Source: Aegilops tauschii subsp. strangulata
Lineage: Eukaryota > Streptophyta > Magnoliopsida > Poales > Poaceae
Assembly (NCBI RefSeq): GCF_002575655.3
Contig: NC_053037.3
Location: 47,961,242 to 48,025,241 of the forward strand
Length of the DNA: 64,000 bases
Reading direction: 5' to 3'
Positions 11,648-22,074 of this stretch are shown piece after piece (the first letter of the stretch is position 1; each line of letters begins with the position of its first letter). The position numbers and the translations under genes were made by a program. The notes beneath the pieces are model-generated. The model was not told the DNA's origin and did not search any database. It worked only from the letters and a program-made list of their open reading frames with translations.

Positions 11648-12523
11648 TAATCTTCCTTCTTCTTTTGCTCATGTGTTTCATCTTTTGCTTCGGGTGTTTC
11701 GCCGCACGTGTCACGTTCTCTGCGAGGCATGAATAGAACAATGCTAACAATGAGATGACTAGCAAATTAGATCATTTTTATCGCCATATGGCACTGGGCT
11801 GCCGTATTTCGTGCTCCTCCATCGTAGTACTACTCCAGTGGAAAACTTGATTATACCGCACGGTTCTTTGCTCCACCTAAGGTCGTCGGCACATTTATAT
11901 GAGCAGTCAAATCACAAGGCCCCGCCTTCCAGCAGTAATGAGCCGTCAAATCACAAAGGCGCTCGCCTCTCGTGAAACCGACCAAGCTAGACTGCCCCGC
12001 CCTCTAGCCTTTTAAAAAATGTATACTTTTGTACAGTAGTAGTATCGATGGATTGCGCCATGGAGCAAAACTTGAAATTTAAAAAAAAAAGTGGTACATA
12101 TAGAGAGCGCTCATCGCCAAATTATGCATATAGTACTATTAAAAAGGCTAGTCACAATAATGGTGTCTAGCACAACCCACCCCTCAAATAAAACTAAGCA
12201 CCCTGGAATTCTTTGACAAAACTAAGCACCCTGAAATTCTTTGAGAACTAAACTGCTGGCTATATGATGTTGGCCATATATATTGTACGTATATAATGTG
12301 AAGAAACGAGTGGTAGTACTATACCAACTAAAATATGAAATGTAAGAAATACTAGTATGTACGTACTGAAGAGTTAAAGTAATGAGAAGAAACATAACAT
12401 AGTTCTGCTGGGGGCTCAACACAACACACCCCTCAAATTAAACTAAGCACACCTGAAATTAAACTATTCAACTAATCCGGTAGACACTGCATTAGAACCA
12501 CCATGAGCACCGACACTGCCACC
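11648..12523. other. Intergenic, with first copy of a repeated promoter-like module
   Basis: No gene is seen. The segment about 11885-12010 (agtcaaatcacaaggcccc, later actgccccgccctctag) recurs at 14275-14500 and 16286-16500. The segment from about 12090 (gtggtacatatagagagcgc) recurs from about 14758. From about 12365 to the exonuclease stop the sequence matches 14876-15035, so this is the downstream edge of the tandem duplication. Confidence 0.7.
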
Positions 12524-13246
12524 TTACTCGAAGTCCTCGTCCACGTCCTCGACTTCGTCCTTGTCCCTCTTCCTCTTGGCCGATACTTCTTTGCTTGAAC
12601 CGCACACTTGGCTCTTGATCTTCATCCAACCATTGTAGATATTGAAACAAAGGTAGCCATCCATTGCAGCATAGTGGATGTGGTCTATATCTAGTACATT
12701 CCGCTGCCATGCATGACGAAGAAACGTGTGATGAGGTTTCTCTAGTTTACCGTGCGAAGGATGAACCATGGCTCCTGCCAAGGTCAGCATTGAAGGCTGG
12801 ACACTGGAGGGCAGCAGCCGATTCTTCTGGAGGTCGAAGGGGTTGCCTACAACGAGGCCTATCCAACCCAGGACATCATTGTCGTTCCTAAAGTCTACAG
12901 TAACGAATTTGACTAGGTTGCTCTCGAGGAAGTTCTTAAAATCTAGGCATTCAACGTCGACATGGCATATGTGGTAGACCAAGCATAAGTCATGCACGCA
13001 AACCTGGATCATGGCGGGCTTCTTCCTCTCTTCCTCCCATAGATCCTTCTCTCGTCCCAGGACTGTGGTGTACTCAACATCTAGCCCAGCGACCCACTCA
13101 TCATCTGAGTTTTCGAACATGCGTCTGAAGCGAGAAAGGCATCCTTTCACCGTCGCGGAATAACGGGTGTAGATGACGTCGAACTCATCACCAGTGATGG
13201 TTCTAACCTTGTACTCACCGCCGATCATGGAGATTTGGGACGCCAT
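12524..13246 (-). CDS. 3'-5' exonuclease domain protein (WRN/RNase D-like, DEDDy), copy 1
   Basis: A 240-residue single-exon frame starts MASQISMIGGEYKVRTITGD. An open frame extends further upstream but lacks an ATG at its far end; the ATG at 13246 is shared by both copies. DEDDy motifs are visible: exo I LDVEY (about residue 57), exo II around DFRNDNDVLGWIGL, and exo III HYAAMDGY (about residue 201). The layout WFD-free N-terminus, exo I, NPFDLQ, LEKP, exo III matches the single-domain Werner-exonuclease-like proteins expanded in grasses. These remove nucleotides from 3' ends of DNA or RNA using two metal ions. The C-terminus is basic then acidic (SAKRKRDKDEVEDVDEDFE). Exo II lacks the common GxGI context, so activity is not certain. 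It is one copy of a tandem duplicate. Confidence 0.82.
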   Translation of the reverse strand: MASQISMIGGEYKVRTITGDEFDVIYTRYSATVKGCLSRFRRMFENSDDEWVAGLDVEYTTVLGREKDLWEEERKKPAMIQVCVHDLCLVYHICHVDVECLDFKNFLESNLVKFVTVDFRNDNDVLGWIGLVVGNPFDLQKNRLLPSSVQPSMLTLAGAMVHPSHGKLEKPHHTFLRHAWQRNVLDIDHIHYAAMDGYLCFNIYNGWMKIKSQVCGSSKEVSAKRKRDKDEVEDVDEDFE

Positions 13247-13397
13247 GGATTTGGGAGGAGGATTAGGATTAGTGGAACTGCCATAATGTGAAAGGACGGG
13301 ACGACTAGGAGCGAACCGCCGTAATATAAAGGACGTGGGGGACGAGTAGGAGCGAACTGCCAGCATGCGAACGGCAGGGTAGTGACTTTCCATTCTC

Positions 13398-13570
13398 CCA
13401 TGATACGGGCTTCCGAGAGCCCTTGGATCTGAGATCGAATGGTTGCATGGCGTGACTCTAGACCTATGGGTGAATATCCTATCCTGGAGGGTTATTCTGC
13501 AAATTTTCAGCAACTTAGCATGCGATCGTTCGATCTCAGATCCAAGGGCTGGCTGCAGCCCGTATCATGG
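13398..13570. repeat. Long hairpin (42-bp arms) upstream of exonuclease copy 1
   Basis: The left arm 13398-13439 (ccatgatacgggcttccgag and on to gagatcgaa) is matched in reverse complement by 13529-13570 (ttcgatctcagatccaaggg to cgtatcatgg), with a few central mismatches and a loop of about 90 bp. The same structure sits upstream of copy 2. It could be a small palindromic element or a source of hairpin RNA in the 5' leader. Confidence 0.85.
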
Positions 13571-13757
13571 TCGCGCCTACCACGACCGTCGTGTCGCTCG
13601 CGCGGTCGCGCCCTTGGAGATTTAACATGGTGCGTTAGGCTATCTGATGTTGGCATGCCATACATAGTCGTCACTTAGTCACTCACACTACAACAAGGTT
13701 AGCTATAAGGTTGGCTATAAGTGTACTTTTTTACTTCTCTCTATCTCTTTCTTCGTA

Positions 13758-13838
13758 CTCCCTCCGTCCCATAATATAAGAACGTTTTTTACACTAGTGT
13801 AGTGCCAAAAATGTTCTTATATTATGGGACAGAGGGAG
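13758..13838. mobile_element. Stowaway MITE (Tc1/mariner type), complete
   Basis: The element starts CTCCCTCCGTCCCATAATAT and ends in the complementary TTATGGGACAGAGGGAG. It is 81 bp long, almost a perfect palindrome, and flanked by TA on both sides (13756-13757 and 13839-13840). These are the hallmarks of Triticeae Stowaway MITEs. It has no coding capacity. Confidence 0.95.
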
Positions 13839-13840
13839 TA

Positions 13841-15035
13841 GTATTTATTGCATTTGCCAAGGAGTGACCTCTTCCAATGAAATGGTGCTTAGATGAGGCG
13901 CTAAGGGCATTAAATGGCTTAGCAATCAAGTCCCCAATGCATAGGTGCTTATTAGTTTTTTGTTGCTAAGTTTGCTTCATTTAATTCGCTATAGACTCAA
14001 AATTGTCTTTTCACCTAGGTACACGCGCTTAGCACCGTTTCTTCCTTGGGTCGCCAAACTTGCCACATCAGACTTTATGCCTATGTGGCAAGCTTAGCAC
14101 CTGTAGGAGCAAGTAAGTAGTACAATAGTGGGCTATAAGCCCGCTTTACATGGCAGTTTTGCATATGTGGAGGAAAGAGGCAAGGAAAAAGTGGAGAAGT
14201 GGGCTCTCATCCAAGAGCTAGCCTCTACAACATGGTGGAGCATTGGGAGAGGCACCTGTATGGAGGTGGTCAGGAATTGGGAGACTCGCGCCGGTCGTAG
14301 CACCGCAGTTAAAATGATAATGGCAATTCAAATCATGGGGCCCCACCTGTCCAGCAGTAACTCGCTGTCAAATCACACAGCCCTACGATTGCAGCAGCCT
14401 ACTCCCTCATCTTCTCACGTCTCTGTCGAACCGACTAGGCGGAACTGCCCTGCCTACCGCGCAGGAAAAGCCCCGCCCTCGACTTTTAAATAGTACTACA
14501 GTATACTCCCTCCGTCTAGGTGACCAAGGTGGAGAGGAAAACGAGAGAACTTAATGTTTATTTGCTAAGGCTGGTTGTAATGGTAGTATCATAGCTAGCA
14601 TCATGCATGCCAACCAGGAAATTCGGATGAGGTGTCGTAGAATTAAATGAAGAAAGTGAGAGTTGAGTATCATATCATGATACCGTATCATAATAAATGC
14701 TACGGTATATATAGAGAGCGCTCAGCATACCAATTTTGATACCGTATCATAATAAAAAGGTGGTACATATAGAGAGCGCTCGTCGCCAAATTATGCATAT
14801 AGTACTATTAAAAAAGCTAGTACGTGCTTAAATGGGGTGCTAAATTCTATTAAAGAAATACTAGTAGTATGTACATACTGAAGAGTTAAAGTAACGAGAA
14901 GAAACATAACATAGTTCTGCTGGGGGCTCAGCATAACACACCCCTCAAATTAAACTAAGCACACCTGAAATTAAACTATGCAACTAATCCAGTAGACACT
15001 GCATTAGAACCACCATGAGCAACGACGCTGCCACC
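13841..15035. other. Intergenic spacer between exonuclease copies, with repeated module
   Basis: No gene is seen; the open frame near 14128-14493 has no domain. The segment about 14275-14500 is the second copy of the module also found near 11885 and 16286. From about 14756 the sequence matches 12090 onward, marking the start of the second duplicated unit. Confidence 0.65.
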
Positions 15036-15758
15036 TTACTCGGAGTCCTCATCCACGTCCTCGACTTCGTCCTTGTCCCTCTTCCTCTTGGCCGATACTT
15101 CTTTGCTTGAACCGCACACTTGGCTCTTGCTCTTCATCCAACCCTTGTAGATATTGAAACAAAGGTAGCCATCCATTGTAGCGTAGTGGATGTGGTCTAT
15201 ATCTAGTACATTCCGCTACCATGCATGACGATGAGACGTGTATTGAGGTTTCTCCAGTTTACCGTACGAAGGATGAACCATGGCTCCTACCAGGGTCAGC
15301 ATTGAAGGCTGGCCACCGGAGGGCAGCAACCGATTCTTCTGGAGGTCGAAGGGGTTGCCTACAACGAGGCCTATACGACCCAGGACTTCTTTGTCGTTCG
15401 TAAAGTCTATAGTAACGAATTTGACTAGGTTGCTCTCGAGGAAGTTCTTAAAATCCAGGCATTCAACGTCGGCATGGCATATGTGGTAGACCAAGCATAA
15501 GTCATGCATGCAAACCTGGATCACGGCGGGCTTCTTCCTCTCTTCCTCCTTTAGATCCTTCTCTCGTCCCAGGACTGTGGTGTACTCAACATCTAGCCCA
15601 GCGGCCCACTCATCATCTGAGTTTTTGAACATGCGTCTGAAGCGAGAAAGGCATCCTTTCACCGTCGCGGAAGAACGGGTGTAGATGACATCGAACTCAT
15701 CGCCGGTGATGGTTCTAACCTTGTACTCACCGCCGATCATGGAGATTTCGGACGCCAT
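15036..15758 (-). pseudogene. 3'-5' exonuclease domain gene, copy 2, nonsense-truncated
   Basis: The frame from the ATG at 15758 to a TAA at 15036 is exactly as long as copy 1 (723 bp) with no indel shifting the frame. One codon, CAG in copy 1 (within AWQRNV), is TAG here at 15216-15218. Translation stops after 180 residues, before the exo III motif (HYATMDGY), which is still present downstream. A truncated product would lack a catalytic aspartate and is expected to be inactive. The rest differs only by scattered substitutions (for example MASEISM), so the duplication is recent compared with the other repeats here. Confidence 0.85.
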
Positions 15759-15894
15759 GGATTTGGGAGGAGGGTTAGGATTAGTGGAACTACGGGACGA
15801 CTAGGAGCGAACCGCCGTAATATTAAAGGACATGCGGGACGAGTAGGAGCGAACTGAAAGCGTGCGAACGGCAGGGTAGTGGCTTTCCATTCTC

Positions 15895-16049
15895 CCATGA
15901 TACGGGCTTCCGAGAGCCCTTGGATCTGAGATCGACCGGTTGCATGGCGTGATTCTAGACCTATGGGTGAATATCCTATAAATTTTCAGCAACTTAGCAT
16001 GCGACCGTTCGATCTCAGATCCAAGGGCTGCCAGCATCCCGTATCATGG
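15895..16049. repeat. Hairpin upstream of exonuclease copy 2
   Basis: Arms of about 41 bp at 15895-15935 and 16009-16049 match those at 13398-13570. The loop is shorter than in copy 1. Its retention in both copies shows that it predates the duplication. Confidence 0.8.
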
Positions 16050-16235
16050 TCGCGCCTACCACGACCGTCGCGTCGCTCGCGCGGTCGCGCCCTTGGAGAT
16101 TTAACACGGTGCGTTAGGCTATCTGGTGTTGGCATGTCATATATAGTCATCACTTAGTCACTCATACTACAACAAGGTTAGCTATAAGGTTGGCTATAAG
16201 TGTATTTTTTACTTCTCTCTATCTCTTTCTTCGTA

Positions 16236-16290
16236 CTCCCTCCATCCCATAATATAAGAACGTTTTTGACACTAGTGTAGTGCCAAAAAT
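16236..16290. mobile_element. Truncated Stowaway MITE, sister of 13758-13838
   Basis: It reads CTCCCTCCATCCCATAATAT to gtgccaaaaat and then breaks off into the repeated module (caggagactcacgccggtcg). The right inverted repeat is missing, so the duplication breakpoint or a later deletion runs through the MITE. Confidence 0.85.
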
Positions 16291-18338
16291 CAGGAGACTC
16301 ACGCCGGTCGTAGCGCGGCAGATGATAATGGCAAGTCAAATCACGGGCCCCACCTGTCCAGCAGCAACTCGCTGTCAAATCACACAGCCCTACGTTTGCA
16401 GCAGCCTATACCCTCATCTTCTCGCGTCTCTGTCGAACCGACTAGGCGGAACTGCCCCGCCTACCGCACAGGAAAAGCCCCGCCCTCGACTTTTAAATAG
16501 TACAGTATACTAATTTTGTATCCATGGATTGCGCCATGGAGCAAAGCCTCTAGAAAATGGTGGTACACATGTATGGAATATACAGCACGCCCGTCGCATT
16601 CGCGTGGCACCCCATACGGTCGGTCGGTCTGGCACACTGCTCTCCTAATGGAACACGCGTCATATTGCGTTTGCACACACATGTGGGACCGCAATTGAGA
16701 ACCGAACGTAGGCACACTCCCCGGCCCCGCAAGTCGGGTGACTTAATAGAAGAGGGAGACGAGCGATAGTACTAGAGAAGTGTTGTACTACGTTGGTGCC
16801 TGGACGATCCTACAGGACACGGAAGATCAGTTCGTCCATGCATGTGACCAGACTCCAGCAGACACGCCTGGATTGGCTATCGTCTACATATCGTGCAGGC
16901 TGTGTTGTAGAGGGCATTAGTTCCGGTGAGAAATCTAAAAAAAGGTTTCTTGTCATCTCGCAAAATTAGGTGTCATGTGCTTCGGATCACTGCGAGGGTT
17001 AAACAGCGACAACTGAGTTGGGCTAGTCATTGGGGGCACATGCACGAAGACTACTCGGCTGCCATCTAGGTCAAGCCGGCTATGTTAATTAGGACATTTA
17101 TCGACGGACCCCTTTTCTACGAGTTTATCTTTAATTTGAGCTTTGTTCCTCGTCTAGTTTGTCCGTCGGGATTCATGTTGTCTCCTTTGGGAAGTGAGGT
17201 TATGATTTCTTGTCATGTGGCATTTTTTCGTGTTATATGTTATAATCCGGTGCTTCAGATCAAAATGACGACAACTGCGCCTCCGGGCCACGTGCATGAA
17301 GACTTCTCGACAGTCATTGACGAGGTCAAGCCGGCTCTGGTAGACAAAAGAAAACTAGTACTCCACTATATAGGCAGGAGCCTCCACGCTTGCTTGCTAG
17401 TGTTGCTCTCTTCACACTGTCTCGTCCTCTCCAGATCTAAGCACGACAGCGGTGGCCACACTCTCTCTCTCTCTCTGCTCACCGCTGGTCACAGATCCAG
17501 CCGGATCCTCTCCGCCGGGGAACGTGAGAAGGTGCAACGTTCACGCGGTCGTCCTCGGCGACGGCTCTTACCCACTGCTGACGCGTCCTGATCAGCCCGC
17601 CTTGTCGTTCTCTCCCAAGCACCGCTGGCGAGGGAGGGCCTCCGACCCCTTCTTCCTCGTTGTCGTAGTTTGGGCAGATCCGGCCTCCCGCCGCCCACCT
17701 AGCGACATCCCGGCGACCATCAGGTATAACTTCCTTCGAAACCGGCCTTGCTCTACTTCCCGAGCTCCTGACGTCGCTGCTTTTGTATCTTTTACAATTT
17801 CTTAGGCCCCCTCGTAGATAGGATCGATCGGTTGTTCGAAAACCACCTAATTTTTCACGGTTAAGAGGTAAAACTAGTTCATGCACTCGAATCTAGTACT
17901 ACTTGGTTCAAACAAGGAGGAAAGGGGGTGGGGTGGGGGAAGATTTGTTACTTGAATCTAGGACTTGGTCGAAAGAGGAAATAATGGGGGCGAAAAGTAG
18001 CAGAGACTGGCTATCCAACTGGTCTCTAGGTCTAATAGGGAAATAAAGGAAACGTAGTACAAACTCAATATAAGCCCGATCTATTGGTTGAAAAAGGAAA
18101 GAAAGTGGGGACTGGGGGACAAGTCAACAGAGTAAGTCCAGCACTAGATTTGCTAGCCTCACACAGTATAAGGTGGCTATACCGAACAAAAATGGGACCA
18201 ACCCAGATATCCTGTTCTGATGTTTGTTGCCCCGAGCCACTCTTATGTAATGCCACTGGTAGCAGTCGCACTGTTAAAAGTAAGGACACGTTAAACCAAT
18301 GTTGTTTTAAATGTAATGCCTCCAGTAATATGAATCAA
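16291..18338. other. Promoter-like, gene-poor stretch between exonuclease copy 2 and the solo LTR
   Basis: The third copy of the promoter-like module lies at about 16286-16500. A degenerate direct repeat of about 130 bp lies at about 16950-17080 and 17205-17345 (both with catgcacgaagac-type and gaggtcaagccggct-type blocks). A TATA-like TATATA is at 17367-17372, followed by a pyrimidine-rich leader. An open frame from about 17452 has no recognisable domain and no good ATG. It may be the first exon of a lost gene; I do not call a CDS. Confidence 0.45.
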
Positions 18339-20016
18339 TGATGTCTACTACACAACCTTCTTCTTGTAGACGTTGTTGGGCCTCCAAGTGCAGAGGTTTG
18401 TAGGACAGTAGCAAATTTCCCTCAAGTGGATGACCTAAGGTTTATCAATCCATGGGAGGCGTAGGATGAAGATGGTCTCTCTCAAACAACCCTGCAACCA
18501 AATAACAAAGAGTCTCTTGTGTCCCCAACACACCCAATACAATGGTAAATTGTATAGGTGCACTAGTTCGGCGAAGAGATGGTGATACAAGTGCAATATA
18601 GATGGTAGATATAAGTTTTTGTAATCTGAAATTGTAAAAACAGCAACGTAACTAATGATAAAAGTGAGCACAAACGGTATTGCAATGCTAGGAAATAAGG
18701 CCTAGGGTTCATACTTTCACTAGTGCAAGTTCTCTCAACAATAATAACATAATTGGATCATATAACTATCCCTCAACATGCAACAAAGAGTCACTCCAAA
18801 GTCACTAATAGCGGAGAACAAACGAAGAGATTATGGTAGGGTACGAAACCACCTCAAAGTTATCCTTTCTGCTCGATCTATTCAAGAGTCCGTAGTAAAC
18901 TAACACGAAGCTATTCTTTCCGTTCAATCTATCATAGAGTTCGTACTAGAATAACACCTTAAGACACAAATCAACCAAAACCCTAATGTCACCTAGATAC
19001 TCCATTGTCACCTCAAGTATCCGTGGGCATGATTATACGATATGCATCACACAATCTCAGATTCATCTATTCAACCAACACAAAAGTACTTCAAAGAGTG
19101 CCCCAAAGTTTCTACCGGAGAGTCAAGACAAAAATGTGTGCCAACCCCTATGCATAGGTTCATGGGCGGAACCCGCAAGTTGATCACCAAAACATACATC
19201 AAGTGGATCAAGTGATATCCCATTGTCACCACAGATAAGCACGGCAAGACATACATCAAGTGTTCTCAAATCCTTAAAGACTCAATCCGATAAGATAACT
19301 TCAAAGGGAAAACTCAATCCATTACAAGAGAGTAGAGGGGGAGAAGCATCATAAGATCCAACTATAATAGCAAAGCTCGCGATACATCAAGATCGTGCCA
19401 AATCAAGAACATGAGAGAGAGAGAGAGAGAGAGAGATCAAACACATAGCTACTGGTACATACCCTCAGCCCCGAGGGTGAACTACTCCCTCCTTGTCATT
19501 CAGAGCGCCGGGATGATGAAGATGGCCACCGGTGAGGGATCCCCCCTCCGGCAGGGTGCCGGAACGGGCTCCCGAGAGGTTTTTGGTGGCTATAGAGGCT
19601 TGCGGCGGTGGAACTCCCGATCTATTCTTGTCCCCGATGTTTTTAGGGTATATGGACTTATATAGGCGAAAGAAGTCGTTCTGGGGAGCCACGAGGGGCC
19701 CACGAGATAGGGGGGCGCGCCCTCCACCCTCGTGGCCACCTCGAAGCTTCCTTGACTTCAACTCCAAGTCTCCTGGATCACGTTCGTTCCAAAAATCACG
19801 CTCCCGAAGGTTTCATTCCGTTTGGACTCCGTTTGATATTCCTTTTCTTCGATACACTGAAATAGGCAAGAAAACAGCAATATGGGCTGGGCCTCCGGTT
19901 AATAGGTTAGTCCCAAAAATAATATAAAAGTGTATAATAAAGCCCATAAACATCCAAAACAGATAATATAATAGCATGAATGCTTCATAAATTATAGATA
20001 CGTTGGAGACGTATCA
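18339..20016 (-). mobile_element. Solo LTR of an Athila-type Gypsy element
   Basis: On the minus strand the LTR begins TGATACGTCTCCAACGTATC (20016 leftward) and ends in TAGTAGACATCA (18339). It is flanked on both sides by ATCAA (18334-18338 and 20017-20021), a perfect 5-bp target duplication. No internal sequence is present, so it arose by LTR-LTR recombination. It is related over most of its length to the LTR at 31034-32617. It includes a GA microsatellite near 19411-19434. Confidence 0.95.
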
Positions 20017-21564
20017 ATCAATGGCACTTTTTTACATGTCCTGCTAAATTTCCCATTAAGATAAGTTGGTTCTTTTCGTTAGAAATGCAACTGTCCTGGT
20101 CCGCCTACTCTCCGGTGCCCAAAGTAATGTCGTATTTAACGGTTGTCATAGTTAATCCTAATGCCCAAACTAATATCTAGCAATGCCACAGCTTTAGAAA
20201 TTGCTACTGTACTTGTAGGATTGCCATTCAGATAAGGAACATGCTTCTTTTCATTTGATGCATGTTTCATCACTTGTTAGTCACCCTCCTTTCCACCTTT
20301 TTTGTGCAAACAGAGATATATATTTCACGCTCGATCTTAGTTGAACTGCACAAATGATATCCAAATTATAGTTGAATATTCCAGGAGCTTCACAACCAAC
20401 CTTGATGTTGCTCAATTCTATTGCAACTAATGAAGAAGAAGCTCTGTGTGTTTCATTTTCTGATGGAAATGGAACCGGGGCTGGAGCCCTTTTCTTAAAA
20501 AAATGAAGAAGAAGCTGCTAGCTCACGGGACATTGCTTCATTTTAGGTGAAATGCACCAAAAGGTCCCATGAATTGAATCATCCATGTTGGCGACTGAAA
20601 GAGCCAGCTTCAGCATCACAGTCTAAGCACCCCCGGCCTCCATCCTTGTGACGCACGATACACCTCGTTTGCCACCTGCTCGACCCTAGTGTCACTGATA
20701 AAATGAAGTAATAATACAGTTAAAATAGAGCGAGTGTCCTCTCTATCATTTCATTTCCAATGTAGATAAAGAAAGTGCTTCTCTTTGTTAATGTATGTTT
20801 CATCAACTAGTCCCATTGTTATTGTTTAAGCATTTCTGCAAACTGGGGTGCTTAATTTTAGTTGATCTGTACAAAAATACAGATTTGAATCTCTCAAGGC
20901 GCCTCCTTGTACTACTGCTGTACACTGATGTTCATCACTGGCAGAAGGTGTATCTGGGAGACTTGGGATGATTTCCAGTATGAGGCGTACCGTATGAGGC
21001 GTCGCAGGGCCCATCTTGCCCTTGCAGCATGGCATACTATGGTACTATTGCAATATTTCCTTCTATTTATTTTGTGTGCGTTCATCAACTAGTGCCACTA
21101 TAATGTAATCACGCTTTTTCATTATCTGTGCAAACAGGGTTATTCAGCTGCATTTTGGTGGAACTGCACAAATGTACGTATGGAACCAGCATATATGCAG
21201 AGTGTGAGGTGTGCCAAGTAAAAATTACCGACACCAACCATGCTGCATGCACGCATTGGCATCCACCACCACCACTGGGATGTGTGGCGCTCTCTGTGGA
21301 CGGATCTTTCTCAGCAGCAAATCCTCTAACCAAATACTAGTACCTTATATTGGCAGTTTTCTAGGGAGTACTCTTTTCTGAAAGAAGCATCAATCTATTT
21401 TTCTTTATTTGTACACTCTGTCACAAGTTTGACCCAAAGGTCCAGAGCTATTTTAGGGTGATTGGCGTAGTACTCGGAGACTGATTGTAAGCATGATTTT
21501 CATTAGCTGTCACACTGATTGTAAGCATGAGCAGGTGGAAGATTAGGTTAGTGCGAAGCTTACC
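20017..21564. other. Non-coding stretch with a thrice-repeated degenerate module
   Basis: No gene is seen. Three related blocks lie at about 20265-20370, 20765-20890 and 21085-21185. Each runs from a tgtttcatca/ctagt-type start through gtgcaaac or ctgcaaac to a ttggtggaactgcacaaat-like end. They look like ancient tandem duplicates. The nature of the module is unknown. Confidence 0.5.
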
Positions 21565-22059
21565 TTAAACCCTACCGCCGCCGTTGAAACGAGGCGAGCG
21601 TCGAGGGAACCGTGGAGAACGGCGGGGAAGCGACATCGCGCCATCCGGCCTCCTCTTGCGGTGGGAGAACGAATACTCCTGTGGCTCCGGCTGGCTCTGC
21701 ACCCTCACGAACGGCACACCATACTCGATCAATTTGTTATTCTCTGGGTGCTCGACCTTCGACCTGTACGCCCACCACCTCCGCCTGACTGTCGCCTCGG
21801 GCGAATCTGTCTGCTCCATCGCCCAGAGGAGATACTTGATGAACTCGGAGGACTGCAGCGTGACTGCCGCCGAGGAGTACATGTACATCGCCGCCCACAT
21901 CGCCGCCATCTCGCTCTTTCGCATGCATTGCCACATGGCCCTCACCGTCCTCGAAATCTCCCACTCATTGTCAAACCAAGTAAGGATCTCCTTCAACTTG
22001 GCTAAGTTTGCCTGGTCACCACCGGCAATCTGCCTGATTGGCTGCTGCATCCTCTCCAT
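21565..22059 (-). CDS. Uncharacterised grass protein of the head-to-head pair (minus copy)
   Basis: The frame could start further upstream, but that part only translates tandem repeats (LLHCKTTSSPLHH). The ATG at 22059 gives MERMQQPIRQIAGGDQANL, which aligns with the start of the sister gene at 22853. The 164-residue product has a mid-region ILTWFDNEWE, a shared core LLWAMEQTDSP followed by RRRWWAYRSKVEHPE and a VPFVRV block, and a basic tail (RKRRP, repeated SPRFPRR). No catalytic motif, signal peptide or membrane segment is visible. I do not recognise the family. The conserved Trp residues and basic tail would suit a small nuclear or nucleic-acid-associated protein, but that is inference. 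The frame is intact. Confidence 0.65.
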   Translation of the reverse strand: MERMQQPIRQIAGGDQANLAKLKEILTWFDNEWEISRTVRAMWQCMRKSEMAAMWAAMYMYSSAAVTLQSSEFIKYLLWAMEQTDSPEATVRRRWWAYRSKVEHPENNKLIEYGVPFVRVQSQPEPQEYSFSHRKRRPDGAMSLPRRSPRFPRRSPRFNGGGRV

Positions 22060-22074
22060 AGATGTCCTTCTGAG

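Noticed and set aside
13680..13720. CACTA terminus at cactacaacaaggttagc (13687)
   Set aside because: No matching inverted end or 3-bp duplication was found, and the same sequence in the second unit reads catactacaac; it belongs to the duplicated flank.
19411..19927. Coding frames inside the solo LTR
   Set aside because: They occur in LTR sequence, recur in the LTR at 31034-32617 with different lengths, and show no domain.
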